A stretch of DNA of 64,000 nt, from assembly GCA_027488215.1 (NCBI GenBank), contig JAIYCB010000044.1, positions 62,001-126,000 of the forward strand. Direction: 5' to 3'. Below, piece after piece: positions 1 to 10,347 of the stretch. The notes under the pieces were generated by a model. The model was not told the origin of the DNA. It saw nothing but the letters and a program-made list of their open reading frames with translations, and did not search any database. This stretch comes from Comamonadaceae bacterium. Lineage in GTDB: Bacteria > Pseudomonadota > Gammaproteobacteria > Burkholderiales > Burkholderiaceae_C. The number at the start of each line of letters is the position of its first letter. Within the stretch, counting starts at the first letter, position 1. The position numbers and the translations under genes are program-made.

Positions 1-211
1 AAGAAGTGTCCAGTTGCGCCACCGCATTCACGAAGTCAGGGCCCTGGGCCTGATGTGGTGCACTGCGGTACAAGCGCGATCGGGCGATCAATCGCGTACC
101 AGGCAATTTATCCAGCGCTTCAAAGGCTTGCAGCACGGCCTGCCGTGCATCGCCCAAGTTGGCCCCCAAGGCCACCCAGGCGGTCACAGGCTCGCGCACA
201 AGGGTCTGCAT
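1..211 (-). CDS. folK: 2-amino-4-hydroxy-6-hydroxymethyldihydropteridine pyrophosphokinase, C-terminus cut by window edge
   Basis: Reverse strand from ATG at 211 reads MQTLVREPVTAWVALGANLGDARQAVLQAFEALDKLPGTRLIARSRLYRSAPHQAQGPDFVNAVAQLDTS, the FolK N-terminal pattern (ALGANLGD..., S.LYRS.P); lies directly downstream of pcnB. Confidence 0.85.
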   Translation of the reverse strand, partial: MQTLVREPVTAWVALGANLGDARQAVLQAFEALDKLPGTRLIARSRLYRSAPHQAQGPDFVNAVAQLDTS

Positions 212-226
212 GGTGTGCCTGGCGGC

Positions 227-1774
227 TTATTCGGCGCTGCCCGACTCACCCCCGGCACCGGATGGGCGACGGCGGCGGCGGCGTTTTTTGGGTGCGGCTG
301 CATCGCCAGGCTCTCCAACGGACGCAGTAGGAGCGGCCTCATTCGGTGACTGGGCCGCGCCCTCGGGCCGGGGCGCACGGCGCGCACGGGGCTTGAGAGT
401 TTGCAGGGCCTGTTGTTCGGCTTTGGCGGCTTGCACCAGGTCTTCGCGTTCGGCATCGCTGGCCATGCTGAACTCTTGCCACCAATCGGCCAAGCGCACA
501 TCGATTTCTTCGATGTCAGCACGCAAGCGCAAAAAGTCAAATCCTGCCCGAAAGCGTGGCTGCTCAACCAGGCCAAACGGCGTGCTGCCCACGCGCTTTT
601 CAAAGCGCGGCTGCATCATCCAGATCTCGCGCATGTCGGCTGCCAGCTTGCCGCGGCCCGACACATCGCCGATACGCGCATCAAACACCTCGTCGATCGC
701 TTCTTGGAGCGCGGGATACGGGTGCTCTTTGCGCGCCAGACGCTTGGCCCAACCCTCGCGAACATCGGCCCACAACACGCAGGCCAACAAGAAACTGGGC
801 GCCACCGGCTTGCCCTCGCCCACACGGCGATCGGTGTCGGACAGTGCCGCTTGCACAAAAGGGGTTTCGACCCGCTCCACCACCACATCGAGCAAAGGGT
901 AAATACCGGACGCCAGGCCCAACTTTTTCAGCTGCTCTATCGAGGCCAACGCATGCCCTGTTTGCAGCAGCTTGAGCATCTCGTCAAACAAACGGCTTTG
1001 CGGCACATCGGACAACAAAGTGCTGGCTTGAACCAGCGGTTTGGCGGTTTTGCTCTCGAGCTTGAAGCCCAGCGGGCTGAGTTTGGCGGCAAAGCGAACG
1101 GCGCGGATGATGCGCACCGGGTCTTCGCGGTAGCGGGCCACCGGGTCACCAATCATGCGCAGCACGCGTTTTTTCGCATCCTCAATACCGCCGTGATAAT
1201 CCACCACAGTCTGTGACTCGGGGTCGTAATACATGGCGTTGACGGTGAAATCACGGCGCGTTGCGTCTTCGTCTTGCGGACCCCAGACGTTGTCGCGCAA
1301 CACACGGCCGCTGGAATCCACAGCATGCTGCATGCCTTCGAGTTGACGCTTGCTGGTGCGTTCATTGCCTTTGACCTGCTCGGCCGCGGCGTTGTCCAAA
1401 TGCGCCCGAAAAGTCGACACCTCGATCACTTCGTTGTCCCGGCCTCGACCGTACACCACATGCACGATGCGAAAACGACGACCGATGATGAAAGCACGGC
1501 GAAAAAGGCCCTTGACCTGATCGGGCGTGGCATCGGTGGCCACATCAAAGTCTTTCGGACGCAAGCCCAACAGCAGATCCCGCACCGCACCGCCCACGAT
1601 GTAAGCCTCAAATCCGGCTTGCTGCAAGGTGTGCGTCACGTGGATGGCGCGTTCGTCCACCAAGGCGGGGTCGATGCGATGCACCGAAGCGGGCACCTCG
1701 GTGCGGCGGCCAAAGTGGGGCTTGTTGCTTTTGGGCGCTTTGCCCATCAGCTTATCGATGAAATTTTTGATCAT
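227..1774 (-). CDS. pcnB: Polynucleotide adenylyltransferase (poly(A) polymerase I)
   Basis: Nucleotidyltransferase motif GGAVRDLLLGLRPKDFDVATDATP, RRDFTVNAMYYD, Arg/Lys-rich C-terminus. Confidence 0.93.
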   Translation of the reverse strand: MIKNFIDKLMGKAPKSNKPHFGRRTEVPASVHRIDPALVDERAIHVTHTLQQAGFEAYIVGGAVRDLLLGLRPKDFDVATDATPDQVKGLFRRAFIIGRRFRIVHVVYGRGRDNEVIEVSTFRAHLDNAAAEQVKGNERTSKRQLEGMQHAVDSSGRVLRDNVWGPQDEDATRRDFTVNAMYYDPESQTVVDYHGGIEDAKKRVLRMIGDPVARYREDPVRIIRAVRFAAKLSPLGFKLESKTAKPLVQASTLLSDVPQSRLFDEMLKLLQTGHALASIEQLKKLGLASGIYPLLDVVVERVETPFVQAALSDTDRRVGEGKPVAPSFLLACVLWADVREGWAKRLARKEHPYPALQEAIDEVFDARIGDVSGRGKLAADMREIWMMQPRFEKRVGSTPFGLVEQPRFRAGFDFLRLRADIEEIDVRLADWWQEFSMASDAEREDLVQAAKAEQQALQTLKPRARRAPRPEGAAQSPNEAAPTASVGEPGDAAAPKKRRRRRRPSGAGGESGSAE

Positions 1775-2439
1775 TCTTGAAACAGTTCGAGGATGCGCCA
1801 GCCACGCTCTGTGGCCAGTTGACGCAACCGAGCGTCAGGATTCGTTGCCACCGGATGGTGGGCTTTTTCCAAAAGAGGCAGGTCGTTCATGGAATCTGAG
1901 TAAAAACTCATCTCCACATCACGCCATCCCAGACCTCGCGTGGCCAACCATTGCGCGACACGGGTCACTTTGCCTTCGCGAAATGAGGGCGTGCCCTTGA
2001 TTTCACCGGTGATCCAGCCGCTGTCGTCGCGTTCGAGCTCCACCGCGATCAACTCGCTCACCCCAAAAGCCTGGGCAATCGGACGGGTCACAAACTCATT
2101 GGTAGCGGTCACGATCATGACCATGTCGCCCGCATGCTGGTGCGATCGTACCAGCGCCAGGGCCTCGGGCGTGATGCGCGGGCGGATCACTTCGTCCATG
2201 TAGCGGGCATGCGCCTGCGCCGCTTCAACTGCACCACGCTCTCGCGCGGCGCGGGTGGCAAATCTCACGTAATCATGGATATCGAGCGTGCCCGCTTGGT
2301 AATGGGCATAAAACTCGTCGTTGCGTTGGCTGAACACGGCCGGATCGGTCCAGCCCATTTCTGTGGTGAACACGCCCCAGGTGTGGTCGGAGTCCAGTGG
2401 CAGCAAGGTGTGGTCCAGGTCGAACAGCGCGAGTTTCAT
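1771..2439 (-). CDS. HAD-IB family hydrolase (SerB-like phosphatase)
   Basis: MKLALFDLDHTLLPLDSD (HAD motif I), YSDSMNDLPLLEKA (motif IV); overlaps pcnB and hda by 4 bp. Confidence 0.88.
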   Translation of the reverse strand: MKLALFDLDHTLLPLDSDHTWGVFTTEMGWTDPAVFSQRNDEFYAHYQAGTLDIHDYVRFATRAARERGAVEAAQAHARYMDEVIRPRITPEALALVRSHQHAGDMVMIVTATNEFVTRPIAQAFGVSELIAVELERDDSGWITGEIKGTPSFREGKVTRVAQWLATRGLGWRDVEMSFYSDSMNDLPLLEKAHHPVATNPDARLRQLATERGWRILELFQE

Positions 2440-3122
2440 TCGTTCTCCAGCATGGCGCGCACCAGCGGAATGGTCAGGGCGCGCTGCGTTTGCAAAGCAT
2501 AGTGGTCCAGGTTGTCCAGCAGTTGCATCAAACTGCCCAGATCCCGGGAAAATCGATTGAGCATGTAGGACATCACCTCGTCGCTCAAAAAAAGGCCCCG
2601 CGCATCGGCCGCCTGGCGCAGCACAGCGCGGCGCTCAGGTTCCTGCAAAACCTGCAGGGCATGCACATGTCCCCAGCCCAAGCGGGTGCGCAGGTCATCG
2701 CGCAGTTTCAGATCGGCTGGGGGCAAAGCACCTGCGGCCAACACCCAGCGCGGCGAACCGCTGCGGGGCGTCAAGGCGTTGACAAACCATTTGAAGGCCC
2801 TGTGCTGTTGCTCGCTGTTGTACAGGTGTACATCGTCCATCAGCACGGCGGTCCAATCGTCGCTGAACTCGGGCGGGTCCATGGTGTGAGCGTCCAGCCA
2901 GCCGACCTGTTCACCCTGATCTTGTAGCGCATGATGTACCGCATGCAGCAAATGCGTCTTGCCTGAGCCGTTCTCACCCCAGAGGTAGCTGGGCACCGGA
3001 GCGCGGGTGCCGCCTGTCGTCCATAAGCGCAGGTGGCTCACGGCAGCTTCGTTGGGGCCTGCAAAAAAATTATCCAGCGATGGCGTCGAGGCCAAGCCGA
3101 TGTCCAAAGCCATTTGCTTCAT
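2436..3122 (-). CDS. hda: DnaA regulatory inactivator Hda-like ATPase
   Basis: DnaA-like AAA domain YLWGENGSGKTHLLHA, LDNFFAGPN N-terminus, ~228 aa lacking the DnaA DNA-binding domain. Confidence 0.88.
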   Translation of the reverse strand: MKQMALDIGLASTPSLDNFFAGPNEAAVSHLRLWTTGGTRAPVPSYLWGENGSGKTHLLHAVHHALQDQGEQVGWLDAHTMDPPEFSDDWTAVLMDDVHLYNSEQQHRAFKWFVNALTPRSGSPRWVLAAGALPPADLKLRDDLRTRLGWGHVHALQVLQEPERRAVLRQAADARGLFLSDEVMSYMLNRFSRDLGSLMQLLDNLDHYALQTQRALTIPLVRAMLENE

Positions 3123-4234
3123 GCCTGATCGGACCCCTTTTCGCCTGCACCTGAGCCGCTTTTGAGGTACAGATCGCTTTGCAGGTATTGCATGCGCAAA
3201 CGGCGCAGACCCACCAGCAAGACCGCGCTGGCAGGCAAAGCAATCAGAACACCCACAAAGCCGAGCACCTGACCAAAAGCCATCAGAGCCAAAATGACCG
3301 CCAGCGGGTGCAAACCGATCCGCTCACCCACCAGGCGGGGGGTGAGCACGAAGCTTTCAATCAATTGTCCCAGGCCGTAGACCACAGCCACCATGATCAG
3401 CGCCTGGGCCGATGCAAACTCCAGCAAGCCCGCCAAAAGCGCGAGCACCAAACCCAGACCAAAACCCAAATAGGGCACAAACACCGCCAGTCCAGTGAAT
3501 ACGCCGATGGGCAGAGCCAGGTCCAATCCAAACAAACTCAGGCCCACTGAATAAAACAAGGCCAGCGCCAACATCACCAACAACTGCCCGCGCAGGTACT
3601 CACCCAGAACAACGTCACAGTCGTGCATGAAACCGTCAAAACGCTCGCGCAAAGCCGGTGGCACCAACTCGAACACGCTGTTGACGAGCCGAGTCCAGTC
3701 GTACAACATGAAAAACAAGGCCACGGGCACCAAAACTGCGTAGCCCGCCAAGGCCAGCGCCACGCTGCCACCCAGTTTGAGTGAGGACATGAGCGGAGCC
3801 CACCAGTCTTCACGGTTGGCACTCAGGTAAGTCACCACATGGTTTTTCAGATCGGCCAGATCCAGCGAAACGTTCAGCCCCAGCTGAACAAGCAAGGGAT
3901 TGATCACATCGGCAAGACGGTCGAGCAGCAAAGGCAATTGCTGTTGTAACAAGGGCCATTCGCGCACCATAATCGGCACCAGCAACAAAAACAAACTCAA
4001 AAGGGCCAGCAAAGCCAACACCTCCACCAGCACCACTATCAGGGCACGCGGCAAACGTCCACCGGCAACGCCCTCCAGCCTGATCACCAAGGGATGCAAA
4101 ACATAGGCCATGACCGCGGCAATGACGAATGGGGCAAGAACGGGCGCCAATAGCCAGAAAACCAGCACGGCTGCTAGGGCCACGCCCAGCCAGGCGGCCA
4201 GTCGGGTCATTAAAAAAGGCAGGGGGGCTTGCAT
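3119..4234 (-). CDS. AI-2E family transporter (PerM-like permease)
   Basis: Multi-TM 371-aa protein with the typical PerM/AI-2E pattern ([59 protein letters not shown]). Confidence 0.88.
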   Translation of the reverse strand: MQAPLPFLMTRLAAWLGVALAAVLVFWLLAPVLAPFVIAAVMAYVLHPLVIRLEGVAGGRLPRALIVVLVEVLALLALLSLFLLLVPIMVREWPLLQQQLPLLLDRLADVINPLLVQLGLNVSLDLADLKNHVVTYLSANREDWWAPLMSSLKLGGSVALALAGYAVLVPVALFFMLYDWTRLVNSVFELVPPALRERFDGFMHDCDVVLGEYLRGQLLVMLALALFYSVGLSLFGLDLALPIGVFTGLAVFVPYLGFGLGLVLALLAGLLEFASAQALIMVAVVYGLGQLIESFVLTPRLVGERIGLHPLAVILALMAFGQVLGFVGVLIALPASAVLLVGLRRLRMQYLQSDLYLKSGSGAGEKGSDQA

Positions 4235-4363
4235 GCGGTCTCTTGTGTTGCCAGGGTCGCGCCCGAACGATCAGGGCTAACCCTTAAAATAGACTTTGAT
4301 TTTAGTCTGCCAGCCCGTTCATCAGCCCCTTCCCCATTCTCACGCCCCAATCGGGCCAAAACC

Positions 4364-5395
4364 ATGACTCAAACCCCTCTTTCCTACAAAGACGCTGGCG
4401 TCGACATCGTTGCAGGAGACGCGCTGGTCGAGCGCATCAAACCCCTGGCCAAGAAAACCATGCGGGAAGGCGTATTGGCCGGCATCGGCGGGTTTGGTGC
4501 CCTGTTTGAAGTGCCCAAGCGCTACAAGGAGCCCGTTCTGGTGAGCGGTACCGACGGCGTGGGCACCAAACTCAAGCTGGCATTTGAATGGAACATGCAC
4601 GACACCGTCGGCATCGACCTGGTGGCTATGAGCGTGAACGACGTGCTGGTGCAAGGCGCCGAGCCACTGTTCTTTCTGGACTACTTTGCCTGCGGCAAGC
4701 TCGACGTGGACACTGCAGCGGCCGTGGTCGGCGGCATTGCCAAAGGCTGCGAGCTGTCAGGCTGCGCCCTGATCGGCGGCGAAACCGCCGAGATGCCCGG
4801 CATGTACCCCGCGGGGGAATACGACTTGGCCGGATTTGCAGTCGGTGCGGTTGAAAAATCGAAAATCCTCACCGGCCAGAACGTGAAAGCGGGCGATGTG
4901 GTGCTGGGCCTGGCCTCGAGTGGCGTGCATTCCAACGGCTTTTCGCTGGTGCGCAAGTGCATTGAGCGCGCAGGTGCCAATGCACCTGCAACGCTGGATG
5001 GCAAGCCCTTCAAGCAAGCCTTGATGGAGCCCACCCGCCTTTATGTGCTGAACATGCTGGCGGCCTTGGCCAAACACCCGATCAAAGCCTTGGCCCACAT
5101 CACCGGCGGTGGCTTGCTCGAAAACATTCCTCGCGTACTGCCCGACGGACTGGCCGCTCACCTGCAAAAAGGCAGCTGGCCCCAGACCGAGTTGTTTGCC
5201 TGGTTGCAAAAAACAGCGGGCATTGACGACATCGAGATGAACCGCACCTTCAACAACGGCATCGGCATGGTGGTGGTACTGGACGCGGCCGAAGCCGAGG
5301 CCTGCGCCGCCACATTACGCGGCTTGGGAGAGGCGGTTTACACCATCGGACATATTGCAAACCAAGGTGATGGTGCGCAGGTGGTGGTGGCCTGA
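4364..5395 (+). CDS. purM: Phosphoribosylformylglycinamidine cyclo-ligase
   Basis: [62 protein letters not shown]; start set at internal ATG 4364. Confidence 0.95.
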   Translation: MTQTPLSYKDAGVDIVAGDALVERIKPLAKKTMREGVLAGIGGFGALFEVPKRYKEPVLVSGTDGVGTKLKLAFEWNMHDTVGIDLVAMSVNDVLVQGAEPLFFLDYFACGKLDVDTAAAVVGGIAKGCELSGCALIGGETAEMPGMYPAGEYDLAGFAVGAVEKSKILTGQNVKAGDVVLGLASSGVHSNGFSLVRKCIERAGANAPATLDGKPFKQALMEPTRLYVLNMLAALAKHPIKALAHITGGGLLENIPRVLPDGLAAHLQKGSWPQTELFAWLQKTAGIDDIEMNRTFNNGIGMVVVLDAAEAEACAATLRGLGEAVYTIGHIANQGDGAQVVVA

Positions 5396-5438
5396 GCTTT
5401 CAGACTCTGAGCCTCAAGCAGCCTGCCTGGGCGCGCTG

Positions 5439-6299
5439 TCAAAGCGCCGAGAGCTCGCTGACCCGGTTGCGAAGGGCCGCCGTGTCGGGTGCGGAAGGCG
5501 AGGCCTCCAGATACAGCCTCAAGTCCTGCAAGGCTTCATGAACATGCCCCAACTCGGCATGCACCAAGCCCCGGTCGCGCCGCTCGGACCAAACCTCAGG
5601 CAGCAAAATCACCAGCCGGTCCAGCACCTGCAGCATGCGCGGCCAATCTTCCTGTGATCGAAAAATTTCTTTCAAGTTGCGCAACATGCGGGCCAGCATG
5701 TCACGAGGCGGGCAGGCTTGCAAATACAAGCCCAATGGGGTTTCACCCTCGTCCAAGTCAGCTGCAGCGGACTGGTCTACTGGTTGCCGGTAGGGGCTCA
5801 GACGCTCGGACAAGTCGTCCAGCCCCAAAGATTCACCCGTCAGCGGATCCAGCACCACCAGCCCCCCCTCCAGCGCCACTTTGACCAAAAAATGACCTGG
5901 GAAAGAGATGCCATGCGCCTGCAACTCCAAACCACGGGCAATCTCAAGCCAGATCACCGCCAGAGAAATCGGGATGCCCCGGCGTGTGCGCAACACCTCA
6001 AAGAGATAACTGTTCTCGGGCGCGTAATAGTCATTGGCATTCACCCCGAAACCCAGATCCTTGTAAAAAACCTGCGTCAGGATCGCAAGGCGAGTCAGAT
6101 CATCGGCCTCGTCAGGGATGCGCGCCGTGACCCGTTTGAGCAAGCGCTCCACATCGTCCAGAACCTTCTGTACGTCGAGTGTGGGCTCTTCGTCTTGAGC
6201 CAAACTGGCGGCAGCCTCCAACAATGGAAAATGCTCATCACTTTGCACCAAGCTGGCAAAGTAGTCCAAAGGCGTCGGGGCAGAAAAATTCAGCGCCAT
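5439..6299 (-). CDS. SirB1 family protein (transglutaminase-like plus tetratricopeptide)
   Basis: NSYLFEVLRTRRGIPISLAVIWLEIARGLELQAHGISFPGHFLVKV, the SirB1 signature. Confidence 0.85.
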   Translation of the reverse strand: MALNFSAPTPLDYFASLVQSDEHFPLLEAAASLAQDEEPTLDVQKVLDDVERLLKRVTARIPDEADDLTRLAILTQVFYKDLGFGVNANDYYAPENSYLFEVLRTRRGIPISLAVIWLEIARGLELQAHGISFPGHFLVKVALEGGLVVLDPLTGESLGLDDLSERLSPYRQPVDQSAAADLDEGETPLGLYLQACPPRDMLARMLRNLKEIFRSQEDWPRMLQVLDRLVILLPEVWSERRDRGLVHAELGHVHEALQDLRLYLEASPSAPDTAALRNRVSELSAL

Positions 6300-6309
6300 C
6301 GGAAATCCT

Positions 6310-7911
6310 TCAGCGTTTGAGGAAGGCCTTGAGCCGCAAACCCATGGCCCACAACGCCCCGAAATAAAGCAAGGCCGAACCGGTCAAAATCGCCATCATC
6401 CAGCCAATGCGCAGCCAGGCCTCTTGGCGCATGGCAACCCAAGGCAAATAATTGGCCGCGAACCAAAGCAAGGCGGTCAACAAACTCGTGGCCAGCAGCA
6501 CCTGCAAACCAAAGCGCCACCAACCGGGTTGTGGCTTGTAACTGCCCCGGCGCAGCAGCCCCACCAATAACCACAAGGCATTGACCAAAGCGCCCAAGCC
6601 AATGGACAGCGCCAGCCCGGCATGAGCCAAATGAGGCACCAGCAGCACGTTGAACACCTGCGTGAGCACCAACACCACCACAGCAATGCGCACCGGGGTG
6701 CGGATGTCCTGGCTGGCGTAATAGCCCGGTGCCAACACCTTGATGGCCACCAGGCCCAACAATCCCACACCATAGCCCGTCAGGGCCAAAGTGGTTTGTT
6801 GAACATCTCGGTCAGTGAAGGCCCCATAGTGGTAAAGCACCGACACCAGAGGCTGTGAAAAAACCAGCAAAGCCGCCGCACAAGGCAAAGCCAAGAGCAA
6901 CACCAATCGCAAACCCCAGTCGAGCATTTCGGCATAACGCTCGCCGTCTCCAGTAGCTTTGGCCGCCGCCAACTGGGGCATCAGCACCACACCCAAGGCC
7001 ACGCCCAAAATGGCCGTCGGGAACTCCATCAGTCGGTCGGCATAAGTCAGCCAACTGACGCTGCCCGGGGTCAGGTGCGAGGCAATTTGGGTGTTGATGA
7101 GCAAGGAAATCTGCGCCACACCCACACCCAACAATGCCGGGCCCATCAGTCGCAAAATGTTCAAGGTGGCGGGATTGGTCCAGGCCTTTCTGACAACGGT
7201 GGGTCGCAAGCCCAAACGGGGCAGCAAACCCAATCGGGCCAAAGCCGGAATCTGAACTGCCAACTGCAATACACCACCCACCATCACACCCACGGGCAAA
7301 GCATAGATGGCCTCCACACCTTGTTTGGCCAACCAAGGCGACAAAAACCAAGTGGCGGCAATCACGCTCACATTCAGCAGCACGGGCGTGGCCGCAGGCA
7401 CAGCAAAACGCTTCCAGGTGTTCAATATCCCCGCCGACAAGGCCACCATCGACATGAAGGCAATGTAGGGGAACATCCAGCGCGTCATGTTCACCGCCGC
7501 GTCGTAGCCCCGGGCATCTTGCTGCAATCCGCTGGCCAAGGCCCACACCAGCCAAGGCGAGGTCAAAACACCCAAGATTGACAAGACCAGCACCGACCAG
7601 GCCAGCGCCGTGGCCACGCTGTCGATGGCCTCCCGGGTGGCCGCATCGCCATGCTGAGCTCGACTGGCGGCCAACACCGGTACAAAAGCCTGGCTGAACG
7701 CCCCTTCAGCAAACAGACGGCGAAATAAATTCGGAATCCGAAAAGCCACATTGAACGCGTCCGTCAGGGCACTGGCGCCAAACATCGATGCCATAAGCAA
7801 CTCGCGCACCAAACCCGTGACCCTGGAAGCCAGGGTGAAAATTGACACAACAGAAGCAGATCTAAGAAGACTCACAGTGGTCGAGTGTAGCGGCCCCCTT
7901 CTTGCCATCAA
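6310..7911 (-). CDS. murJ: Lipid II flippase MurJ (MviN)
   Basis: [61 protein letters not shown]; multi-TM; divergent from rpsT. Start codon could be slightly downstream. Confidence 0.95.
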   Translation of the reverse strand: MMARRGPLHSTTVSLLRSASVVSIFTLASRVTGLVRELLMASMFGASALTDAFNVAFRIPNLFRRLFAEGAFSQAFVPVLAASRAQHGDAATREAIDSVATALAWSVLVLSILGVLTSPWLVWALASGLQQDARGYDAAVNMTRWMFPYIAFMSMVALSAGILNTWKRFAVPAATPVLLNVSVIAATWFLSPWLAKQGVEAIYALPVGVMVGGVLQLAVQIPALARLGLLPRLGLRPTVVRKAWTNPATLNILRLMGPALLGVGVAQISLLINTQIASHLTPGSVSWLTYADRLMEFPTAILGVALGVVLMPQLAAAKATGDGERYAEMLDWGLRLVLLLALPCAAALLVFSQPLVSVLYHYGAFTDRDVQQTTLALTGYGVGLLGLVAIKVLAPGYYASQDIRTPVRIAVVVLVLTQVFNVLLVPHLAHAGLALSIGLGALVNALWLLVGLLRRGSYKPQPGWWRFGLQVLLATSLLTALLWFAANYLPWVAMRQEAWLRIGWMMAILTGSALLYFGALWAMGLRLKAFLKR

Positions 7912-8051
7912 AAGACCTGTGCCCAGCCGGATTTGCCGATGGGCTCAGGAAAATGGCAGCCCGCTGGCATGGAGTGTCTGGATCGCACCTGCAGTCTGCT
8001 AGAATGCCGGGTTCGCTGGACATCATCCTCAGACACCGAAAGAACATTGAT

Positions 8052-8354
8052 ATGGCATCCGCTAAACCCAAAAAGAAAAACCCCCGTCTTGCCTCCGGCC
8101 GTAAACGCGTCCGCCAAGACATCAAAATCAACGCTGCGAACTCTTCACTGCGTTCTAAATACCGCACTGCTGTGAAAAACGTCGAAAAAGCCGTTGCAGC
8201 AGGCGACAAGACCAAAGCCACCGAGTTGTTTGCCAAAATGCAAACCGTGGTGGACACCATTGCCGACAAGGGCATCTTCCACAAGAACAAGGCTGCTCGT
8301 GACAAGAGCCGCTTGAGCGCCAAAGTCAAGACTTTGGCACTTGCCGCAGCCTGA
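8052..8354 (+). CDS. rpsT: 30S ribosomal protein S20
   Basis: [51 protein letters not shown] at 8052. Confidence 0.97.
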   Translation: MASAKPKKKNPRLASGRKRVRQDIKINAANSSLRSKYRTAVKNVEKAVAAGDKTKATELFAKMQTVVDTIADKGIFHKNKAARDKSRLSAKVKTLALAAA

Positions 8355-8470
8355 TCCGCTCCACCAGATCAACAGCCCGGCGAGGCTCAGTCCTCGCTGC
8401 CGTTTGAAACGGGTGCGCTGTCCGCGAACACTGAACCGCTCTGGTGCAAACCTTGGCGGTTTTTTCATGG

Positions 8471-8572
8471 GCGCTCGTCATCCGCCGGGGCAGGGCATTG
8501 GCGGGTTCCTCATGACTCGCTTCGCTCGTAAGAATCGTCACCCACCAACGCCCTACCCCCAGCTGAGCGAAC
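8471..8572. repeat. Imperfect long palindrome between rpsT and the DUF3579 gene
   Basis: Arms ggggcagggcattggcggg and cccaccaacgccctacccc (16 of 19 complementary by eye) around a centre catgactcgcttcgctcgtaag. Confidence 0.5.
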
Positions 8573-8577
8573 TGGCA

Positions 8578-8606
8578 ATAAAAAACCGCCCCTGGGCGGT
8601 CGGTTC
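8578..8606 (-). terminator. Rho-independent terminator of the DUF3579 gene
   Basis: Reverse strand: ACCGCCCAGGGGCGGTTTTTTATT, GC-rich hairpin followed by T run, just downstream of the stop at 8614. Confidence 0.75.
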
Positions 8607-8613
8607 TTGGGTA

Positions 8614-8934
8614 TTATTTTTTGGGGGGTGGGTCAGGCAACAAACAAGCTTCGGCCACTTGCAAGCCATTGTCGCGCGCGAAGTTCATCACAAAATCCCA
8701 GGCCATGACGTTGTGCTCGCGCAGATCGTGGTTCACGATCACACACTTGACCCCGGCCAACGTGGTGGGAATGCACCAAGGAGAATAACTCAGATGGCTG
8801 CCCGGTGTGGCTCCACCGGGGCGAAAGGGGCTCATGACGCCCGCCAGGCGTTCGGCCCAGTCGCTGGGTCGGAAATCCTTGCCGTCCTGGGTGATGCCCT
8901 GGATGAAAACTTGTTTGACGTTGTTGGAAACCAT
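8614..8934 (-). CDS. DUF3579 domain-containing protein
   Basis: 106 aa; MVSNNVKQVFIQGITQDGKDFRPSDWAERLAGVMSPFRPG, as in the betaproteobacterial DUF3579 family. Confidence 0.8.
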   Translation of the reverse strand: MVSNNVKQVFIQGITQDGKDFRPSDWAERLAGVMSPFRPGGATPGSHLSYSPWCIPTTLAGVKCVIVNHDLREHNVMAWDFVMNFARDNGLQVAEACLLPDPPPKK

Positions 8935-9004
8935 CGGATAGAGGTGTAAATCAGTCGGACCCGCAGCGCGGGATCGCCACCCACAGGTTTACACAAGTAT
9001 TGTA

Positions 9005-9016
9005 TCTTATATAAGA
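9005..9016. promoter_or_regulatory. Perfect 12-bp palindrome TCTTATATAAGA, putative GntR-type operator
   Basis: Identical to the palindrome at 40342-40353 upstream of the GntR gene; lies between divergent DUF3579 and argD genes. Confidence 0.5.
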
Positions 9017-9144
9017 CTTGAAGCCACCTGCGAACCCCTTGAAAAAGGCTGAAATGAAATGGCCACTCCCTGCTCTTTCTGCCTCTAAAATTACAGGTCA
9101 ACGGCTCCTTGTGTTGGGCCGATTTTTATTTCAGGAGTTCAAGA

Positions 9145-10347
9145 ATGTCCGCTTTCATTGAAGCCGCCTCACCGCACACCATGAACACCTATGGCCGACT
9201 GCCCATCGCACTCAGCCATGGTCAAGGTTGCCGAGTTTGGGACATCAATGGCAAATCCTACTTGGACGCGCTGGCGGGCATCGCCGTGAACACGCTGGGG
9301 CACAACCACCCCGATCTGGTACCTGCACTGCAGGATCAAGTCAGCAAGATGATCCACAGCTGCAACTATTTCCATGTGCCCAACGCCGAGGTTTTGGCGG
9401 CCAAACTGGTCGAGCTGTCAGGCATGACCAATGTGTTCTTCTGCTGCACCGGCTTGGAGGCCAATGAAGCGGCCATCAAGTTGGCGCGCAAATACGGTCA
9501 CGACAAGGGCATCGACAAACCCGAGATCGTGGTTTATGAGAAAGCTTTCCACGGCCGCAGCATCGCCACCCTGAGCGCCACCGCCAACGAGAAGCTTAAA
9601 AAAGGTTTCGGCCCCATGCTCGACGGCTTTTTGCGCGTGCCGGTCAACGACATCGAGGCCCTGAAAAAAGCCACCGAAGGCAACCCCAATGTGGTGGCTG
9701 TGTTCATGGAAACCATCCAGGGCGAAGGCGGCATCAACCCCATGCGCATCGAATACTTGAAACAAGTGCGCGCACTGTGCGACCAAAAAGACTGGCTGAT
9801 GATGATTGACGAGGTGCAGTGCGGCATGGGCCGCACGGGCAAGTGGTTTGCACACCAGTGGGCAGGCATCGTGCCCGACGTGATGCCGCTGGCCAAGGGT
9901 CTGGGCTCGGGCGTACCGATCGGCGCGGTGGTGGCAGGCCCCAAGGCCGCCCACATCTTCCAGCCCGGTAACCATGGCACCACCTTTGGTGGCAACCCAC
10001 TGGCCATGCGCGCCGGAGTCGAGACCATCCGCATCATGGAGAAAGACGGCCTGATGGCCAATGCGGCGCGGGTCGGCGACCATCTGCGTACTTGCCTTGA
10101 AAAAGCCCTGGCAGGGGTTGAAGGCGTCAAAGAAATCCGGGGCCAGGGCTTGATGTTGGGCGTTGAACTCGACCGCCCCTGCGGCCCCATTTGGAGCCGC
10201 GCGGCCCAAGCCGGACTGCTGCTGAGCGTGACCGCCGACAGCGTGATCCGTCTGGTGCCACCACTGATCATGACCGAGGCCGAAGCGGAGGAAGTGGTCG
10301 CCATACTGACGCCCTTGATCAAGACCTTTTTGGCAGAGTCGCCATGA
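9145..10347 (+). CDS. argD: Acetylornithine transaminase
   Basis: Class III aminotransferase: YLDALAGIAVNTLGHNHPDLVPAL, MMIDEVQCGMGRTGKWFAHQ, GTTFGGNPLA; followed by argF. Confidence 0.9.
   Translation: MSAFIEAASPHTMNTYGRLPIALSHGQGCRVWDINGKSYLDALAGIAVNTLGHNHPDLVPALQDQVSKMIHSCNYFHVPNAEVLAAKLVELSGMTNVFFCCTGLEANEAAIKLARKYGHDKGIDKPEIVVYEKAFHGRSIATLSATANEKLKKGFGPMLDGFLRVPVNDIEALKKATEGNPNVVAVFMETIQGEGGINPMRIEYLKQVRALCDQKDWLMMIDEVQCGMGRTGKWFAHQWAGIVPDVMPLAKGLGSGVPIGAVVAGPKAAHIFQPGNHGTTFGGNPLAMRAGVETIRIMEKDGLMANAARVGDHLRTCLEKALAGVEGVKEIRGQGLMLGVELDRPCGPIWSRAAQAGLLLSVTADSVIRLVPPLIMTEAEAEEVVAILTPLIKTFLAESP

Noticed and set aside
4285-4310. AGACT-N8-AGTCT dyad upstream of purM
   Set aside because: Short arms in an AT-rich promoter-like stretch; no second copy noticed, too weak to call an operator.
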